From contig CM060849.1 in NCBI GenBank assembly GCA_030737835.1, positions 13,428,216 to 13,492,215 of the forward strand: 64,000 bases of DNA, in the 5' to 3' direction. The notes under the pieces are model-generated. The model did not search any database, had not been told where the DNA came from, and saw only the letters and a program-made list of their open reading frames with translations. Position numbers and translations under genes: made by a program. Below are positions 1 to 10,500 of this stretch, in pieces. Positions within the stretch are counted from its first letter, which is position 1, and every line of letters begins with the position of its first letter. Source of the stretch: Acorus gramineus. Lineage: Eukaryota; Streptophyta; Magnoliopsida; Acorales; Acoraceae.

Positions 1-248
1 GGTATATAAGTTTGGTACACGAGAACTTGAAGGATTTTACATGAAATCTGTATTTCTTTTTCTTGGTACTTTCTCTAATTCTACATCTCTATTTAAGCTG
101 AATACTTCCCATGTTCATGTTGTCTCCTCTTAACTTTTGTTTTGCTCTTTTCTGCTTTCTAATGTAACCGGTCATCATTTTTTCCCTCTTATGATTTATA
201 TTCTATAAGACCTACTAATCTGATGTTTACCATGTATAATATATGTAG

Positions 249-1513
249 CTTAAAGAGATGGCCGAGCGGCTGCCATTGGGGGTTTATGATAGAGACAACA
301 TAAGACCGGTTTACCTTCCAAATGGCATTGAAACAAATGTGGGCCAATATTCTGATGCAAATGGAGAACACCCGTCCAGGTTAGACATGATCAATGGTTC
401 TCACTCGCCTTCTCCTGTAAATGCCAACCCTACTACTCTTCCAAATGGGGCCTCAAATGAACCACATGCACCAAGAGACATCACCACATCCAATGAAACG
501 AATACAAATGCAAACGATCAAAGATTTTCGAGTTCCGATTGGAGGGAAGCGCGGGCAGATGTTAGGCTTCAGAATGGCAATGGAGGGATACCAGCTACTG
601 ATACCAGGGAACCTGATCGACATCAGACAGGAGAGAACGTTTCCACATCGAGAAGCCCAGCCGGCAATCAGGTTGAGGCGGAGTGGATAGAGCAATACGA
701 ACCCGGAGTGTATATAACTCTGGTTGCTCTAAGGGATGGAAGCAGGGATCTCAAGAGGGTCAGGTTCAGGTACAACCACCCCACTCATGAAAGTTTTTAA
801 TTACTTTCGTCATTTAGTGTATTTTGTTATCATCCCCCTAATGATTAATGGTTGACATAGCAAAATAAATCTGGGTAACCCACACAATAGGTCTCCCCGT
901 AGATCTTGAGTTGGAATACCTACAAGCTTACCCAATGCACATGGTTTGTGGGTGATCATGAGCATCCAGGGTTTTTCCAACTAATGTTTAGGTTCCTCGT
1001 CATCGAAAATACCGAACTACCTCTTGGCAGGTGGGAGAGGTGTCCCCTCTTTACTGGGGGGCCCTTACTCCGAGTCTTATTCCGATAGGATAAGATTTAA
1101 CCAAAAATATAATGAAACGCTTGCCTACCAAAAGAAAAAGGAACTTGAAGATCCTTTCTATTCAACATTTCATGTAGGGCTTTGATGCACCTAGCTTGTT
1201 TCAAACGGGGCTGCAAAACGTACTGAGTGTATCAATGCTCTTTTTTTATTTCATGTATTGTGTTTTGTGCCCTGCCCTGAAGTTACTATAACTTAGCATT
1301 ACACATTCTGAGTTTTGGATTTGGGTCAATCGCAGCCGGAGAAGGTTCGGGGAGCACCAAGCGGAGGCATGGTGGTCGGAGAACCGCGAGAGGGTGTACG
1401 AGAAATACAACGTGCGGGGTGGCTCGGACAAGGCGTCATCCCCGGCGGCCGCTCCAATGCCGTCCGCCTCGAGAACAGGCGAAGACGATCCCTCTCCTTC
1501 TCTTCATGCCTAA
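249..1513 (+). CDS. PRAF-type PH/RCC1/FYVE/BRX protein, C-terminal two exons (partial)
   Basis: This is the 3' end of a gene whose earlier exons lie left of the window. Exon 249-769 follows an AG at 247-248. Exon 1336-1513 follows CGCAG and ends in TAA. The join is in phase and gives 232 residues. The first residues (LKEMAERLP) look like the end of the coiled coil that precedes the BRX domain in PRAF proteins. About 110 polar residues rich in Asn, Ser and Thr follow. The last 60 or so residues form a BRX domain: [20 protein letters not shown], then SRRRF and [18 protein letters not shown], closely matching the family pattern. BRX domains mediate protein-protein contacts. Family members with RCC1 repeats and a FYVE finger bind phosphoinositides at membranes and are linked to polarity and vesicle traffic. 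A member of the shorter BREVIS RADIX family is possible, but the linker fits PRAF better. The PH, RCC1 and FYVE parts cannot be seen here. Confidence 0.85.
865..1105. repeat. Probable dispersed-repeat insert in the last PRAF intron
   Basis: Intron 770-1335 contains a moderately GC-rich stretch (TAACCCACACAATAGG, CTCCCCGTAG, CCAATGCACATGG, GAGCATCCAGGG) unlike the AT-rich intron around it. It resembles a dispersed plant repeat more than intron sequence. I see no terminal repeats or target-site duplication, so the class is unknown. Confidence 0.3.
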
Positions 1514-2793
1514 GCCACAGGCATTTTTTATGGAGCATGTGGTAAGAAATTCTCTCCCCCTCCTCCATTACATAATGACTAAGTTCCCTTTTATTGATCA
1601 ATTTTTTGGTTTCACTTTACATTCTTAATTCGGTCCTGCCCTTGCCTGTTATATTGTAATGTACATAAAAAAAGGACCATCAAATTATGAGAATAGTATG
1701 GGCAGAGGAGTTTTTTTCTCCTTTTTTGTATATCCTCTCCTTCACTACCCATTTCTTGACCAATTCATCTATTTTGCCCGATATTCAGTGTCAGTTATAC
1801 AACTCGTTGACCACTTCATTTGATACTACTGATTTATGCACACAATAGATGGAGACTGAATAAGGTGATTTCAAGAAGAAAGAATAGCATGATTTGAACA
1901 AGGAAGATGAGGCATCTGTCAACAAAAATGTGAATTTGTCTCATGAAATAACGTGGAGTGAATTTTTATTATTATTTAAATTTAATGTGAGTATGATATC
2001 AACCCTATTTGGTTTGAATGGTTCAGACCATTGGCAGAACTTGTCCAGAGCTTGAAAAAATCAAAGCAATTGGAATATAAAATCAATAAATGAAAATAAG
2101 CAAAAAAATTTACCTGGTAATGGAATATAGATTGAGCATGTAATTATCCGTGAATGATAAACATGATGGATATGTAATTTTGTTTATCACATAGGTACCA
2201 TTTGGATTTGCGTTTTGGTGGATTTTGCCGTTTAAATGTCAAACGGGGATCCAAATAGTATTTTCATTTTATGTAATGTCCCAACTACCTTTTTTGTTTT
2301 TATGTTTTTGCAAATTTTCTGTGTTTAAAAATCTATGAAGTAATGTTTTTCTAAAAGCAGATGGCTTTTCGGAATTTGGGGTTGTACATTATGGAACCAT
2401 GCTCATGTTTTGTTTAGGGTGCGTTTGTTTGGTTGCTTGATTGTAAAACTGATTTTCTATCAACGTTGGGTTTAAAATTAATTCTATAGAAAGCTGCCTT
2501 CCCTTAGATTTCTTCAATCGCATTTTTTGGGTATTATTTGTCTTAAATCTTTTTACAGGAAGTTGTGATTGTAAAACTGTTTAGTTGATTATAAAATCAA
2601 TTTTATGCAAATGCAAAAACTATTCAAACGTAGAATCAAACTGTCTTACTCTTTTTTGTAGTCAAATAGTCATGTCATGTCATTGATGTAATATAGTACA
2701 TGGAAAACACATAACACTGTATACTTTCCATTGTTTCATTAGAGATGTATATATTTCAAAAAAAAAGATGACATGCCATATTAATCTAAGGGA
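1514..2793. other. 3' UTR of the PRAF gene, then AT-rich spacer
   Basis: The 3' UTR of the BRX gene begins after 1513. The rest is AT-rich DNA without a believable gene. A short imperfect foldback lies at about 2195-2262 (TACCATTTGGAT against TACTATTTGGAT read from the other strand). At 2418-2430 the phrase GTGCGTTTGTTTGG resembles a transposon end, but I found no partner for it. Confidence 0.4.
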
Positions 2794-2921
2794 GTATAGA
2801 TGGAAAGAATAAGTTTATTAATCTTGAAAATTAATTTGTTTAACAGTTATGTCTTAGGGCACTTTTGGTAACAGGATTGGAGAGTGATTTTGTTTTTAAT
2901 TAAGCAGAAAGCTCAAACCTG
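2794..2921. repeat. 128-bp direct repeat, copy 1
   Basis: This matches 3455-3582 almost base for base (starts GTATAGATGGAAAG, ends GCTCAAACCTG), with only a handful of differences and equal length. The two copies flank the MITE at 2930-3372. Confidence 0.85.
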
Positions 2922-2929
2922 ATCGCTTA

Positions 2930-3372
2930 GCCCCGTTTGGAACGAGAATAAACCCTTGGATAACTTGGTATAATAGGGACTAATTGTTTTTGGGTGTTTG
3001 AAAACACAGAATAATTAAGGAAAAAGTATGTCAGAATAAACTGGTATAAAGTGGTATATGGATTCAAACCGACCCATGGAATTAAATTTATCATATGTTA
3101 TTCTATTTAAAGAATATGTGAATCCACTGTCAAATCAACCGTCATCACCTCTTATAAATGACATGTCCAATTAACTATAATTATTTTTTTACCTTTTATA
3201 AATCCTTATCAATACCTTATTCACATTTTATCCAAACAACAAAACATTTATTCTTACGTTTACCAATGAGAATAATTCAGAACACAACCAAACACAAAAT
3301 CAATTTATCCTCACTTATGTCGGAATAAATGTATACCTAAGAATAAGTTCTATTCCCGTTCCAAACGGGGGC
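2930..3372. mobile_element. PIF/Harbinger-type MITE, 443 bp, TTA target duplication
   Basis: The left end reads GCCCCGTTTGGAACGAGAAT. The right end read in reverse is GCCCCCGTTTGGAACGGGAA, so there are terminal inverted repeats of about 25 bp. TTA lies immediately outside both ends (2927-2929 and 3373-3375), the target duplication of PIF/Harbinger (Tourist-like) elements. There is no coding potential, so it is non-autonomous. Confidence 0.85.
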
Positions 3373-3454
3373 TTAAGGTTGTCTCGTTATGCTTATTCGT
3401 CCTATTTAGCTATCCATTTTAAAACCTTAATCCTCTTTTTGAGAATAAGGGGGC

Positions 3455-3582
3455 GTATAGATGGAAAGAATAAGTTTATTAATCTTGAAAATTCGTTTGT
3501 TTAACAGTTATGTCTTAGGGCACTTTTGGTAACATGATTGGGGAGTGATTATGTTTTTAATTAAACAGAAAGCTCAAACCTG
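3455..3582. repeat. 128-bp direct repeat, copy 2
   Basis: Second copy of 2794-2921, 661 bp downstream. If the MITE and its TTA duplication are removed, the copies are only about 85 to 90 bp apart, which suggests a local duplication and a separate MITE insertion into the spacer. Confidence 0.85.
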
Positions 3583-3928
3583 TTATCAAATGTGTTTTAG
3601 GAAGCTGAATTAATTAAAAAATTACAATTTTTAGTACAAAAAATTGTTTTTTAAAAAACGCAGAAAATGCGCTTTCTAAGAATTAAAGTTTATTTAAATC
3701 ACTTTATTCAAAATCTTATTTTTCAAATGTGTTTTCAAATGGGTCCTCATTAAGTTTAGATGTGAGATTGAAAAACAATAATTCATATAATCTTATGTGT
3801 TAAATTCAGCTCTAAAAAGTGTAGTTCTCATGGTATGTCAAAAATTGATTTTTTATACTTAAAAATTTTCCTAGCGAGTTTGAAATATAAAAATGGAATG
3901 TGAAACACGTAATCAACCTAAACACAAG
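3583..3928. other. AT-rich spacer without gene
   Basis: Simple AT-rich sequence between the 128-bp duplication and the Mutator-like element. I see no gene or repeat structure in it. Confidence 0.4.
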
Positions 3929-3937
3929 ATATAAATG

Positions 3938-5745
3938 AGGATGGTTATTACCACCTCATCAGGTATTCACCTCACCCCTTTAAAATTTTGTTTTTATGTT
4001 TAGAAATGAAACCAACACCACCCTATCCCATCCCACCCCAAAAGAACCAAACCCACCCCTATCCTTCCCCACCTCCAAAATCCATTGGTAATCAATACCC
4101 CACCGCCTCTCAAAACCTACTGTCCCTCACATTGACCAATGTTTTGTCGAAGTATCTCTTATTCATCAACATTGGTGTTGTCGAACATATACTTGTAACG
4201 AAACATATTTGATCAACTTCGGTTGACAACCTCAATGTCGGAGGTTACAATATACATCGACACATAGATTGTCGATTGGAGGTAGTTTAGTTGTTTACGT
4301 TTGTCGACATCACTAGTGTCGGTGTTCACTACAACGGCCAACATTGAAGGTGTCGTATGAAGTACCCTGTATAGTGGCTGCTAGGTTTGACACCCCAACT
4401 ACCGACACAGAAGAAACTGGTCGACAATATCAGTGTCGAACCCTGCAAGTATAAAAATTGAATTATGAGGTTCTGTAATACAGTGAATTCAACCACATCG
4501 TATATTTTCTATCTACCCACACTTGAACTTCATCATGATATCTACATTGCACGTACACAAACACATTGAAACACAATCAACACATTCAACAACAAATTCA
4601 AACACATTCAATAGACTACCAATCCGACAACCCATAAGTACAAAACATGCAAGTCAACCAGCACATGCAAAAAATAAAAAAAAGTGGCTGTTGAGTCCTA
4701 CAATCGTTCAACCATTGCAAAGATTAGAAGGCAATTGATTGTTTTAAAGCTACATTACACCAATGGTAGCAGTCTACTTGAAAATGACCCTTCAAGATGA
4801 TTTCGTCAATCTCTTAATTTTTCTCTATATCTGAATCTCTGAAAAGCCAAGTTAGCACTCATACATATACTGAAAAACAAATCATGCTAAAAGATGATGG
4901 AGGGAAACTGTTCTCATTCGATCACCAAATTTTCTGAATATTAATGAAACGAGAATTATCAAACAAGAATCATTCAACTAATGGTACACATTGAATCATC
5001 AAACAACAATCATTCAATCAATCAATACATTGAACCAACCACCACCATGCATTAAGATTTATATTCATTACTCCTCCAATTCATAATGATTTTAGACACA
5101 ACTTTCAATTACCTAATGAGAAAAAAAAATCAATACACAAAATCATCCTCAAATAACCTAAATTTATCTCCTTCAACAACCAATGCCACTCATTCCATCA
5201 ACCAAAAAATATTACATTTCTTTCAACAAACCATTTCTAATCAACCATTTCACAAACAAACTTAAAAATAGGGTTATGTTTGAAAAAAAAAACTATGGTT
5301 TCTAAGATAGAAAAAATATACAAACAAATGTTACACAAATTTGACATTCTAACAATGAAAATAACAAAGAACAAAATGAAGGGGCTTAACCTTTCACTTG
5401 GATGATGGATAGTGAGGAGATGAAGCCGAGAAAGGTGGTGGAACTTGAGAGAGGTGGCACGGGGGAGAGGGGGAGAGGGGAGGTGAAAACTGCCAAGGAG
5501 TGCTTAGCGGACGCCGAAGGGTGAAATGCCGGACGGAGAGTGGATATATATGGTGGAGAGCTAGGGAGGGGAACAAATGAAAGAGATGAAAATTTGTAGG
5601 GGGTGGGTTTGAAATTTCTCAATTGGGAATATATATAGGGGTGAGATAGGTTTTCACATAATTTAGGGGGGGGGGGGTGAATTTGGTTCACGGGGTGGGG
5701 TTCTTGGAAAAGGGGGTGGTAATAACCCCCCCCCCCCCCCCCCCC
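3938..5745. mobile_element. Non-autonomous Mutator-like element, about 1.8 kb
   Basis: A 9-bp direct repeat ATATAAATG lies at 3929-3937 and 5746-5754, the target-duplication length of Mutator-like elements. Just inside, GGTTATTACCACC on the left (3943-3955) is mirrored by GGTGGTAATAACC on the right (5715-5727). Beyond the 13-bp core both ends are C-rich on the same inward strand but align poorly, and the right end carries a run of 20 C. The interior has no transposase. It holds a cluster of CGACA/TGTCG motifs (4143-4440), a long AT-rich middle, and a GC-rich purine block (5385-5700) whose open frames look like low-complexity artefacts. The AT-rich target repeat could arise by chance, so the boundaries are probable, not certain. 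Confidence 0.6.
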
Positions 5746-5754
5746 ATATAAATG

Positions 5755-6340
5755 GGGCTACGGAAGGACATTCCCCCGTTCTTTGATTGTTTTGAAAGTA
5801 CATTATTCATGTCATGAAACATGTATTTCATGAAATGAAGTACATAATTAAATAATAAAAGTCAAAATATGTGAGAGTTGCAATTGCAAATAAGACAAAG
5901 AAACTAAGTGTAATATTTTTCTTTTAGGCGTAGATACTCTCCATTTTGCAGCATCATTTGCAATCATTAAGTCATTAATATAATATATGAAATCATTTAA
6001 TACAATATATATATATATATATATATTCCACCAAGTCTGCATATACTCTGTTAGATTGTTACAAAATTCATACAAATATTTATTTCATTTTTATAAAAAA
6101 GTATTTCATTGTCCAAGTATATACTTTAAAAATAATCAAAATGTGTACGAAGAGAAAATGTTATGTTCACCCTTGTTTGCAGCATGCACACTTTTTTATT
6201 TTTTAAATATATATTTAATTAATGAAACCCATTATTTTGTAAAAACATGAGTACTCACATGATTTGAATGGATATTGTGTTACTTTTTTATCATGATATT
6301 ATAAATGTGGTACTAAAAATATATACTATGTTAGACACGC
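5755..6340. other. AT-rich spacer with an (AT)n microsatellite
   Basis: No gene seen. A pure AT dinucleotide run lies at about 6005-6026. Confidence 0.4.
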
Positions 6341-6535
6341 TATAGCGTGGTGGTAGGGGTATCCCACCTCTTGGTGGGAGACCCAAGCTCGATTCCTATT
6401 ACGTGATTGCAAAATAGGGTATAATGCTTCTGGGGACGATAATTGGAATATTTGGAAGAGGCAAATAGACATATTAGACATTGACCTAGGCCATGGGGTA
6501 CGATGTCCCGCATTTCGGGAATTGTATTTTCTAGG
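6341..6535 (+). mobile_element. tRNA-derived SINE-like element
   Basis: TAGCGTGGTGGTAGGGG (from about 6343) resembles a tRNA A box and AGCTCGATTCC (about 6388-6398) a B box, with tRNA-like spacing. This is the head of a plant tRNA-derived SINE. The tail is unclear; the sequence becomes T-rich near 6525-6545. No target duplication is obvious. Confidence 0.5.
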
Positions 6536-6623
6536 TGTTTTTTATTAGCCCATTTTTACAAAGGAAACGTAAGAGACGCTTAATAGTGTTAGGGATGCAG
6601 ATAGGTGTTTGAAAGTGGGATCT

Positions 6624-6765
6624 TGCGTTTTGTTGATTTAGCATCGGAGACGCCTTCAAAACCCACAACCAAAAGGCCCTACGTATTGGGCTACCTGTGT
6701 TTTGTTGATTTAGCACTGCAGACGCCTTCAAAACCACAACCAAAGGGCCCTACGTATTGGGCTAC
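6624..6765. repeat. Tandem duplication, 72 and 70 bp
   Basis: Two adjacent copies, 6624-6695 and 6696-6765, each starting TGYGTTTTGTTGATTTAGCA and ending CCCTACGTATTGGGCTAC. They differ at a few positions and by a base or two in length. Confidence 0.85.
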
Positions 6766-6842
6766 AATCAGGTTAAACATATTATTGATACATCTAGCCT
6801 CTATTGTAGCTTTAATTGCAGCACAAACTATTTTTTTTAAAT

Positions 6843-7235
6843 CGTATACTCTTTAATTAAAGTGTATGTCATTACATAAAATGATGTATATATTGAGATA
6901 CAATAATTTTTTTTTTTCGTATTGAAAAAAATGAAAGAAAACAAATTAAGCCTCCTAGACTATGATAAAATCTCCTATACTGTGATAACGCAGTATATCA
7001 TATGTTATTATATTGTATAAACTTGCAAAACGGACCTGAGTGTATTGGTGTTTTTCTTTTTCCTCTCACGATAACCCATATCTCACGAGCGCTGATACAT
7101 TCAATCTATTTTGCAGCCTATACAATATGATAAGACAATATATACTGTGCAATCATAGTGTATGAAATTCTATAATAGTATACCAAAATCTTTTTTATTA
7201 TGTTTTTAACTTAAAAAAATTCATTTCATGTAGCA
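6843..7235. repeat. AT-rich dispersed repeat, member 1
   Basis: It shares phrases in the same order with 37860-38080 (an ATACT/ATATTGAGAT start, a T run, GAAAAAAATGAAA, CTATACTGTGATA, a TATAT stretch) and with 19845-19990 (GCTGATACATT, ATTTTGCAG/ATTTTACAA, ATCATAGTGTAT). No coding potential or terminal repeats are visible, so the class is unknown. Confidence 0.45.
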
Positions 7236-7339
7236 GCATATACTTCATTTGAAAATTGTATGATTTTTTTTAAAAAAATCAGTGTAGACTGCAATTGAGG
7301 CGGGGCTGGACGTATCATTATCATTTTCTATCTTTTGGT

Positions 7340-7395
7340 CCGGCCCGGCCCGGCCCAGCCCAACAAAACAATACCAAAAGCATGGCGGGAAAATG
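7340..7395 (+). promoter_or_regulatory. Proximal promoter of TSK: site II-like motifs and an E2F-like site
   Basis: GGCCCAGCCCA (7352-7362) contains a GGCCCA site II (TCP-type) element. GGCGGGAAAA (7384-7393) is the reverse of TTTTCCCGCC, an E2F consensus, about 115 bp before the TSK start codon. Both types are typical of plant proliferation and S-phase genes, which suits the role of TSK at replication forks. The transcription start is not known, so the sites could lie in the 5' leader. Confidence 0.55.
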
Positions 7396-7507
7396 AAAAA
7401 AAAAAACCAATCTTTTGGTTTCTCTGTCTCTCCAAACAAAACAACTCACACAAAAAAACCCAAATTCATCAAAACCCTAATCAGGTGCGATCGTCCCATC
7501 TCCAACG

Positions 7508-10500
7508 ATGGGAAGGGGAGACGACGTGCAGCAGCAGCAGCTGAGGGCGGCGAAGAGGGCGTACAAGACGGCGTCTTTGGAGGGTCACCATGAGGAGGAG
7601 GCGAAGTGGGCGAACGTGGTGGGAGACCTCCTGAAGCGGAGGGGGGAGTACGTCGAGGCCCTCCGGTGGCTCCGCCTCGACTACGAGGTCTCCTCCAAGT
7701 ACCTCCCCGAGAAGCAGCTCCTCCCGACGTGCCAGTCCCTCGGCGAGCTCTACCTCCGCCTCCAGCAGTTCAAGGATGCCCTCTTCTATCAGGTCTCACT
7801 ATGTTTTTTTTTTTTTTTAAATAATAATTTGGATGTTGGTGGGTTTGTTTTGTTGTCAATTGGGTTTTTTTGGATTTGAGGGTTATTTATTTATTCATGG
7901 AAGTTAGTTTCGAAACAATTGAGTGTCTTTGGATTTGGGGTTTTGTTTTGTTGGACACTTGGACCTTATTTTCTTTCTTGATATTGGTGGGTTTGTTTTG
8001 TAGTCTTGACAGTTGGGCATCCTTTGATTTGGGGTTTGTTTTGTAATTGGATTTCTTTGTTTAATGTTGGTGGTTTTAGTTTTATAGTTACGATAAGTGG
8101 GTGTCTTGGGATCTGCAAGTTTGTTTTATAAAGCTGGATCGTTTATGAAATTAGTGTAAAGAATGGGCATCTTTGGATTTGGGTTTTGTTTTGTAAAGTT
8201 GGACCTTCATTTTTTATGTTGCTGGGTTTGTTTGATTGATATGTCAATTGGACGTGTTTTATGAAGTTGTTGTTTTTTTTTTTTTTTTTATTGGGTGTCT
8301 TTGAATTTTGGGTTGGGCTATGTTTTGGTTTACTGATTGGGAGACAAATGGGATTTGATGATTGTGGAATGGATTTGAGGGATTTGTTTGAACAGTGGGT
8401 GATTAAGAAATGAGTGCCATGTGAAGAATGGGTTTTGGTATCACAATCATTTGTGTTAGAGTTGCGCATTTTAGGTTTTTTTTTTTTTTTTTTGGGCGAG
8501 GGTTTGTTTTGAGTTTTTAGTAACTGGGTTTATTTGAATTTGGGGGGGGGGGGGGGTGGGTTTAAGAAATTTTCTATTGTACTTATTTGGGATTTGATGA
8601 TTGCAATAGTGATTCAGGGGTTGGTGTTTTGTTCACAAGAACTTATCCTATTCTTGGTGAACGTAAAATTGATTTGATCTTCTGTGTTTTTTTGAAGTTT
8701 CTTGTCATCTGCCTTTTATTAATTTTTTTCGCCGATTATGAAATAATGGCGACTTAATGGGCAATGGTTGAGAAAGTGGAGAATGGATATGTTGGATTGA
8801 GTTCTTGTTACTGTTATCTCTTTTTCATGAAAGAAATAATTGTCTGATTTAATCTTTCTTTCAAGGAAGGAGAAAACTTAACTTGCTATTCACTAGTAAA
8901 TGTGCATTTTTATAGAAATTAGGAAGCAATTTTCATTTCTGATTAAACTTGCTCTCATCATTTCTTTTTCTAATGTTCATAACACAGAAAAAGCATTTGG
9001 AGCTCGCGAAGGATGCTGATGACCTTGTTGAGCAGCAGAGAGCTAGTACTCAGCTCGGTCGAACTTACCATGAGATGTTCTTAAAATCCGAAAATGACCA
9101 TTTCGCAGTTCGGAATGCTAATAAGTATTTCAATTCGGCAATGACACTTGCTCGCACTCTCAAGGACAACCCTCCACCCAACAAGTGTTCCTTCTTTGTT
9201 GAGGAATTTATCGATGCACACAATAACATAGGCATGCTTGAAATGGACCTTGATAACTTGGATGATGCGCAGAAGATTCTTCTTGAAGGCTTAAAGCTAT
9301 GCGATGATGAAGAGGTAAATGAAGATGATGATGTGCGCAGTAGGCTCCATCACAATCTTGGAAGCCTATACATGGAACTACGGGAATGGGGAGAAGCAAA
9401 GAAACACATAGACAAAGATATCTTAATATGTAACAGAATTGGTCATCTTCAGGGGGAGGCAAAGGGATATATCAATCTTGGTGAATTGAACTATCGGAGG
9501 CAGAAGTATGATGAGGCGATCCATTGTTATCAGAGGGGGCTTGATATTGCGAGAACCATGGAAGATGAGGATGCATTAGTTGATCAGATTAATCAGAATA
9601 TTGAAACAGTGAATGAAGCAGTGAAAGTAATGGAAGAACTGAAAAAAGAGGAGCAGAAACTTAAAAGGCTTATGAGAGCCACATTAGATGCTAGAGGAAA
9701 GCCGAGTGAGAGGAAATGTCTGCTGGAGCAAAATGCATCCCTTGATTGCTTGATTGAGAAATCAAGCATGATTTTTGCATGGACCAAAGTAGGTCTGACA
9801 TTTCCTTGTTTTTTTTACAAAGATACTGTTTATATGGATTTATAGTATCATGTAGAGCATATTCATGCCAACCAAATGCTAAATCTTTCATGTTCTTCAC
9901 AATATAGAATGGAGTAGATGTCTCTTGAGTTCTTGCAAAAAAAAAAAATCTCAATAAATTACTTTCAAGTGTCATTGCATCGCCGATTTAATCATGGGCA
10001 TGTAAGAAAATATACAATACATGTACTATACAGAATGGTTTTTCCTGGTAAATAAAGTTTTTTTTTCCGAATAAATCTAGTAAATAAAGTTACATTTCAA
10101 AATGTCAAGAAAAGCCTGTGCAGTTATTTTCATTTGTTTGTAGTTTATTAATCACTTTTTTTCTTCCTGATAATCATTATAGTGTTACGTGTGAGTGAAT
10201 GCGGGCAATTGCAAATATGATGTGTGTTGAGCCACTACACCATGTTGCCTTGTGGTTTTTTGACATACAATTTATGGCTTTTTAGCATCGGGAATTTGCC
10301 AAAAGGAAGAAGAAAGTGGCAACTGATCTCTGTGACAAAGAGAAACTTGGTGATTCTTTCCTTGCAATCGGAGAGGCACACCAGAAGCTCAGAAATTACA
10401 AGAAATCTCACAAATGGTATATGAAAAGTTGGAAAGTATACCAAACGATCGGGAATGTGGAGGTGAGCCAGGAGTAATATCTTAACCCACATGGGAATCT

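Noticed and set aside
5386-5691. 101-codon minus-strand frame, Pro/Ser-rich
   Set aside because: It lies in a low-complexity purine block inside the Mutator-like element and resembles no family. Compositional bias explains the open frame.
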